From JANQTF01 sp036835375 (GTDB lineage: Bacteria; Bacteroidota; Bacteroidia; J057): DNA of 7,824 bases. A program made the translations under genes and the position numbers. Shown piece after piece: positions 4,769 to 7,824 of the stretch. The number at the start of each line of letters is the position of its first letter. The first letter of the stretch is position 1. The stretch lies in assembly GCA_036835375.1 (NCBI GenBank), contig DAITMB010000178.1:1-7824 (forward strand), written 5' to 3'. Under the pieces are notes generated by a model. That model searched no databases, was not told where the DNA came from, and worked only from the letters and a program-made list of their open reading frames with translations.

Positions 4769-6310
4769 ATGAAACAACTGATATTGGTCATGTGCTTTGT
4801 GAGTACTGGGGGGTTGCTGGCCCAGCCGGGAAGTCTTGATCCGAGCTTCGGTACGGGTGGAAAAGTCACGACTAACTTTGAAAATGAGGCCGACAATGCT
4901 CGGGCGGTGTTGCTGCTACCTGAGGGACGGATTCTGGTAGGGGGCAGTTCGGAAAATGCTTCCGGTGGGGATATCGACATGGCTTTGGCTATGTACCTGT
5001 CGGATGGCAGCCTCGACTCCAGCTTTTCGGGCGATGGCCTCCACAAAACCAGTATCGGGGGAAGTGACGTCATTCACGCGCTGGCCTTGCAGCCCGATGG
5101 CAAGATCCTGGCCGCAACGACGCGACTTCTCAATGGCAACAGCGATATCGCGATTGTGCGCTATCTGCCCAATGCCGCGCTGGACACTGATTTCGGCACT
5201 TTTTTCGGGACAACTCTGATAGATTTGGGCAGTAACCAGGACGTGGTAAATGACATGGTGCTCTTGCCTGATGGAAAAATCGTACTCGTGGGGTCGAAGG
5301 GAGGAGGCAGCGATGGCGATTTTATGCTCATTCGCTTCACAGAAGGCGGACTCGTGGACTCGACCTTCGGGACCGATGGGATTGTGATCACCGACTTTGA
5401 CGGAAAAGAAGATTTTGGCTACGCAGTCGCGCTGCAGAGCGACGGTAACCTAGTGGTCGTGGGCGGGGTGACGGATTCTCTGGCATCGGACAATGAAGCC
5501 TTTGGTGTCGCCCGCTACTTGCCCAATGGCGATCTGGATACATCGTTTGGCGATGAAGGAAAGTTGTTTGTGAAATTCACCGGGTTCATCGAGCAGGCCA
5601 ACGATGTAGCGATTTTGCCCGATGGGAAAATTGTGATAGCAGGTCATTGCCACGAGTTTGGCGTCTTGAAGCTTGCCATCACGCGCTTAGAATTTGATGG
5701 CAGCCTGGACCATACTTTTGGCACGGGAGGTAAATCCATCTTTTCCTTTATAGGATGGTCCCACGCCAACAGCCTCGTGGTGCAGCCCGATGGCAAGTAC
5801 CTGATCGGCGGCTTTGGTGGTGCAGGGAATTTTTTGATTGCCCGCGTCACCCCGGATGGGCAGTTGGACCCAACCTTTACCGACAGCGCAGGCATTGCAG
5901 GAGCGGTGTTTACAGCGTTGGGGAATTTCTCCGAATGCACTGCCATGGCCTTGCAAGCCGACGGTAAGCTCGTCGCTGTGGGAACGTCCGGGAAAGAATT
6001 TGCCGTGGTGCGCTACCTCACCGAAGGCAATGTGGGCCTCCGACCTTCTGTTTTTGAAGCGAACAGCCTGCACGTTTTTCCCAATCCCCTGTCGGAGCAA
6101 TCAACCCTTCGTTTTTCACTTGCGCAGAAACAAACCCTCGAAATTCAGCTCCTCGACCACTTGGGAAAAGAGATCCAATTCATTGTCCGTCAAGATTTTA
6201 CAAACGGAATGCACGAACTCGACCTCCCGCTGCCGAATGTGCCAGCGGGCATGTATTTGCTTCGATTGACCGGAGAAAGGGAGCGCGCCACGCTGAAACT
6301 AATCAAGTAG
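4769..6310 (+). CDS. Delta-60 repeat protein with T9SS type A sorting domain
   Basis: The protein has 513 aa from the chosen ATG. It starts with a signal peptide (MKQ, a hydrophobic stretch, LLAQ, cleavage near residue 19). A start 14 codons earlier is possible but would put a Cys-rich, uncharged stretch ahead of a perfect signal peptide. Seven delta-60 repeats follow, each opening with a variant of LDxSFGxxGK: residues 23, 82, 138, 196, 256, 313 and 366, spaced 53-60 residues. Each contains a second motif, LQPDGKILVxG, and most end in an IxRYLPNG-like strand. These repeats likely form a beta-propeller-like surface domain. Residues 433-513 are a T9SS type A sorting domain (VFPNP, LPNVPAGMYLLRL, basic tail KLIK). 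The protein should pass through the Sec and T9SS machineries to the cell surface or medium. Ligand and role are unknown. No clear promoter is visible; an 11-bp palindrome (GCGAATTTCGC, 4704-4714) lies upstream. Confidence 0.92.
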   Translation: MKQLILVMCFVSTGGLLAQPGSLDPSFGTGGKVTTNFENEADNARAVLLLPEGRILVGGSSENASGGDIDMALAMYLSDGSLDSSFSGDGLHKTSIGGSDVIHALALQPDGKILAATTRLLNGNSDIAIVRYLPNAALDTDFGTFFGTTLIDLGSNQDVVNDMVLLPDGKIVLVGSKGGGSDGDFMLIRFTEGGLVDSTFGTDGIVITDFDGKEDFGYAVALQSDGNLVVVGGVTDSLASDNEAFGVARYLPNGDLDTSFGDEGKLFVKFTGFIEQANDVAILPDGKIVIAGHCHEFGVLKLAITRLEFDGSLDHTFGTGGKSIFSFIGWSHANSLVVQPDGKYLIGGFGGAGNFLIARVTPDGQLDPTFTDSAGIAGAVFTALGNFSECTAMALQADGKLVAVGTSGKEFAVVRYLTEGNVGLRPSVFEANSLHVFPNPLSEQSTLRFSLAQKQTLEIQLLDHLGKEIQFIVRQDFTNGMHELDLPLPNVPAGMYLLRLTGERERATLKLIK

Positions 6311-6427
6311 TGCGTCTGCAAATCAGGCCCTTTGCCTCCTCCTGTATTCAGGATGACCAAGCATCTACTCCCCAAAATTTGTCCATTCCACTTTTCTTTT
6401 TTTAACCTGATCAATTACCCCAACCCT

Positions 6428-7528
6428 ATGTCGCGATGTATCTCTGGCGGGATGCTCTGCTTGATCCTCGTGGCTGGTTTGTCCAGCCTCCAAGCTCAGC
6501 GCCGTCCTTATTTCCCTTTTTTCCAGCAAGAACATTTCTTTGGTCCAGTGCCGAGCCCGCGCACCGAGAGCATGGGTAGATCGGAGGTAGCTGTTGGTGG
6601 GACGGTCACTACCTCCTGGCACAATCCAGCAGGAATTGGCACCATCGCCGACTGGGAGCTGGACCTCAGCACCGCAGCGCCATTCTATGCGCTGCGCGAA
6701 TCAGACTACTATTATGCCGGAGTGGCAAAGCGGCTCCACCCCAAACTCGTCACGGCACTGAGCCTCAATCGACTGGCGATCGGCCCCACGAGTTTTACCC
6801 TGAATGTAGATGGGCAAAATTATCCGGTGAATGAACCTTACGTCAATGATTTGGTGGCTACGGTGGCGGCAGAGTTGTTGCCTGGGCTTCACCTCGGCGT
6901 CAATGCTCACTTGTTTACGTTCAAAGCTTTTGACGAGGTCGCTGCGGCCCGCAGTTTCTATGTCGATGCGGGTGCGCTCTACGCCTTGAAATTGAGTGGC
7001 GGTGGAGAAGTTCGAGTCGGAGCGAGTGTGGTCAACCTCAACTATGCCGAACTACTCTTGGAAAGCCCTGCCGGAACATCCTCTTCGAATGTATTTCCCG
7101 TGATCGGGCGAGCGGGCATCGCGTATGAGCAGGGTTTTGACATCGAAGTGCCAGGAGCAGGCACCCAATCGCTGCGGGTGTTGCTCAGCAGCGAATATCA
7201 GGATCTTTTCAACAGCCCGATACGATCGGCATTTCGCTTGGGTGGCGAGGCCGTCCTGGCCGACCTATTGGCGCTGCGATTGGGATTTTTCACGCAGTCC
7301 GAGGATGATTTTGGCTTTGCCAATAACCGCGACCGCATCAATGCTTTCACCTACGGCTTTGGTCTAAAGGTGCCCGTGGATCGGTTGAGCGGCGGAAAAT
7401 TCCCTGTGAGCGCACACCTCGATTACTACGCCATGCCCAGCCCTGCGGTGATCTTTTCCGGAAGTCGACTGCCCAACAAACGCGGATTTGGCTTGCGTGT
7501 CGTCGCGCTTCTGCCTTCTCAGTCCTGA
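6428..7528 (+). CDS. PorV/PorQ-like outer-membrane beta-barrel protein
   Basis: The protein has 366 aa. The ATG at 6428 gives a clean signal peptide (MSRCISGG, hydrophobic core, SLQAQ, cleavage near residue 24); a start 32 codons earlier would bury it behind unrelated residues. Near the N-terminus, ESMGRSEVAVGG (47-58) and NPAG (66-69) match the pattern of the PorV/PorQ/FadL-like barrels, in which a glycine-rich segment precedes an NPAG turn. The rest is alternating polar and hydrophobic strands with repeated G-x-G and aromatic girdle residues, including the segment FRLGGEAVLADLLALRLGFF, also usual for the family. PorV itself binds T9SS sorting domains during export, so lying next to a T9SS cargo gene is suggestive. 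However, this family is large, and a separate transport or scaffold role is equally possible. The gene starts 117 nt after the delta-60 gene and is probably co-transcribed, as no terminator is obvious between them. Confidence 0.68.
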   Translation: MSRCISGGMLCLILVAGLSSLQAQRRPYFPFFQQEHFFGPVPSPRTESMGRSEVAVGGTVTTSWHNPAGIGTIADWELDLSTAAPFYALRESDYYYAGVAKRLHPKLVTALSLNRLAIGPTSFTLNVDGQNYPVNEPYVNDLVATVAAELLPGLHLGVNAHLFTFKAFDEVAAARSFYVDAGALYALKLSGGGEVRVGASVVNLNYAELLLESPAGTSSSNVFPVIGRAGIAYEQGFDIEVPGAGTQSLRVLLSSEYQDLFNSPIRSAFRLGGEAVLADLLALRLGFFTQSEDDFGFANNRDRINAFTYGFGLKVPVDRLSGGKFPVSAHLDYYAMPSPAVIFSGSRLPNKRGFGLRVVALLPSQS

Positions 7529-7586
7529 GCGCTACCGTCAACTCCACCTATTTCTCCTTTTAACTCTCAGCTTTAAGCTTCAGTAT

Positions 7587-7824
7587 ATGAATGCCTATCG
7601 GTCCATACTTGTCCTGTTCTTTTGGATAGGAATATCAGCGACATTGCTTGCGCAACCCTTTTTCGGTTATCAAACCATCGGGGTTCACACATATTATTTT
7701 TCGCTCAGTTGGGACGGCACACAGCCTTATGTCGGACTGGGGTATCTCGGTCGTCTTCCGCAGAGTGGTTTCACAGACATCGGGGCAGAGTGGCGAATGC
7801 CGCTAGCGGCTCCCTTTGATTGGG
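7587..7824 (+). CDS. 5' end of an exported protein, probably an outer-membrane barrel, 3' truncated
   Basis: An ATG at 7587 opens a frame that runs without a stop to the window edge (79 codons). It starts with a signal peptide (MNAYRS, hydrophobic ILVLFFWIGISATLLA, then Q, cleavage near residue 23) and continues with alternating aromatic and glycine strands (HTYYFSLSWD, PYVGLGYLGRL, DIGAEWRMPL). This is the texture of an outer-membrane beta-barrel. It lies 58 nt after the PorV/PorQ-like gene on the same strand, so the two may be one operon. A shorter overlapping frame at 7622-7819 is an out-of-frame shadow. The family cannot be named from the fragment. Confidence 0.72.
   Translation, partial: MNAYRSILVLFFWIGISATLLAQPFFGYQTIGVHTYYFSLSWDGTQPYVGLGYLGRLPQSGFTDIGAEWRMPLAAPFDW

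Noticed and set aside
7622..7819. Plus-strand frame of 65 codons at the right edge
   Set aside because: It is out of frame with the signal-peptide-bearing gene starting at 7587, which is the better reading.
1..7824. tRNA, rRNA, CRISPR arrays, transposase or integrase genes
   Set aside because: I looked for them and found no sign of any.

Overview
The window looks like chromosomal DNA of a Bacteroidota bacterium. The evidence is two proteins ending in type A type IX secretion (T9SS) C-terminal sorting domains, a PorV/PorQ-like outer-membrane barrel, a propeller lipoprotein with a clear lipobox, little use of Shine-Dalgarno sequences, and a promoter of the TAnnTTTG type. A Saprospiria-like relative is a reasonable guess, but the class cannot be fixed from this sequence alone.

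Layout. (1) 2-217 (+) is the 3' end of a T9SS-exported protein, followed by a strong rho-independent terminator inside a 108-nt repeat (228-335). (2) 337-3871 is an all-minus-strand block. In transcription order it holds a 107-aa protein of unknown function (3871-3548), a hairpin, a 551-aa propeller/thioredoxin-like lipoprotein (3443-1788), a broken antitoxin-like gene (1787-1578) and an AAA ATPase of the DUF4143 family (1497-337) whose start codon lies in a long palindrome. (3) 3872-4561 has no convincing gene. It carries a Bacteroidota-type promoter with a G8 tract in its spacer, a 155-bp MITE-like element with TTA target duplications and an internal hairpin, and a small palindrome. (4) 4562-4669 is a second copy of the 108-nt repeat, including the terminator, which here has no gene to terminate. 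(5) 4769-7824 (+) holds a delta-60-repeat T9SS cargo protein, a PorV/PorQ-like outer-membrane protein and the 5' end of another exported protein that runs off the window.

The two repeats are direct, 4,334 nt apart, and bracket the whole minus-strand block exactly: the ATPase stop codon begins four bases after the last repeat base. The lipoprotein and the 107-aa gene are visibly AT-richer than the flanking genes. The simplest reading is an accessory block placed between two T9SS cargo genes, with the terminator region duplicated at its edges. The block holds DNA typical of such islands: an orphan DUF4143 ATPase, a decayed antitoxin and a MITE. The 107-aa gene and the lipoprotein are the least understood pair and the best candidates for an undescribed function. 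Their possible link rests only on adjacency, shared orientation and the hairpin between them.
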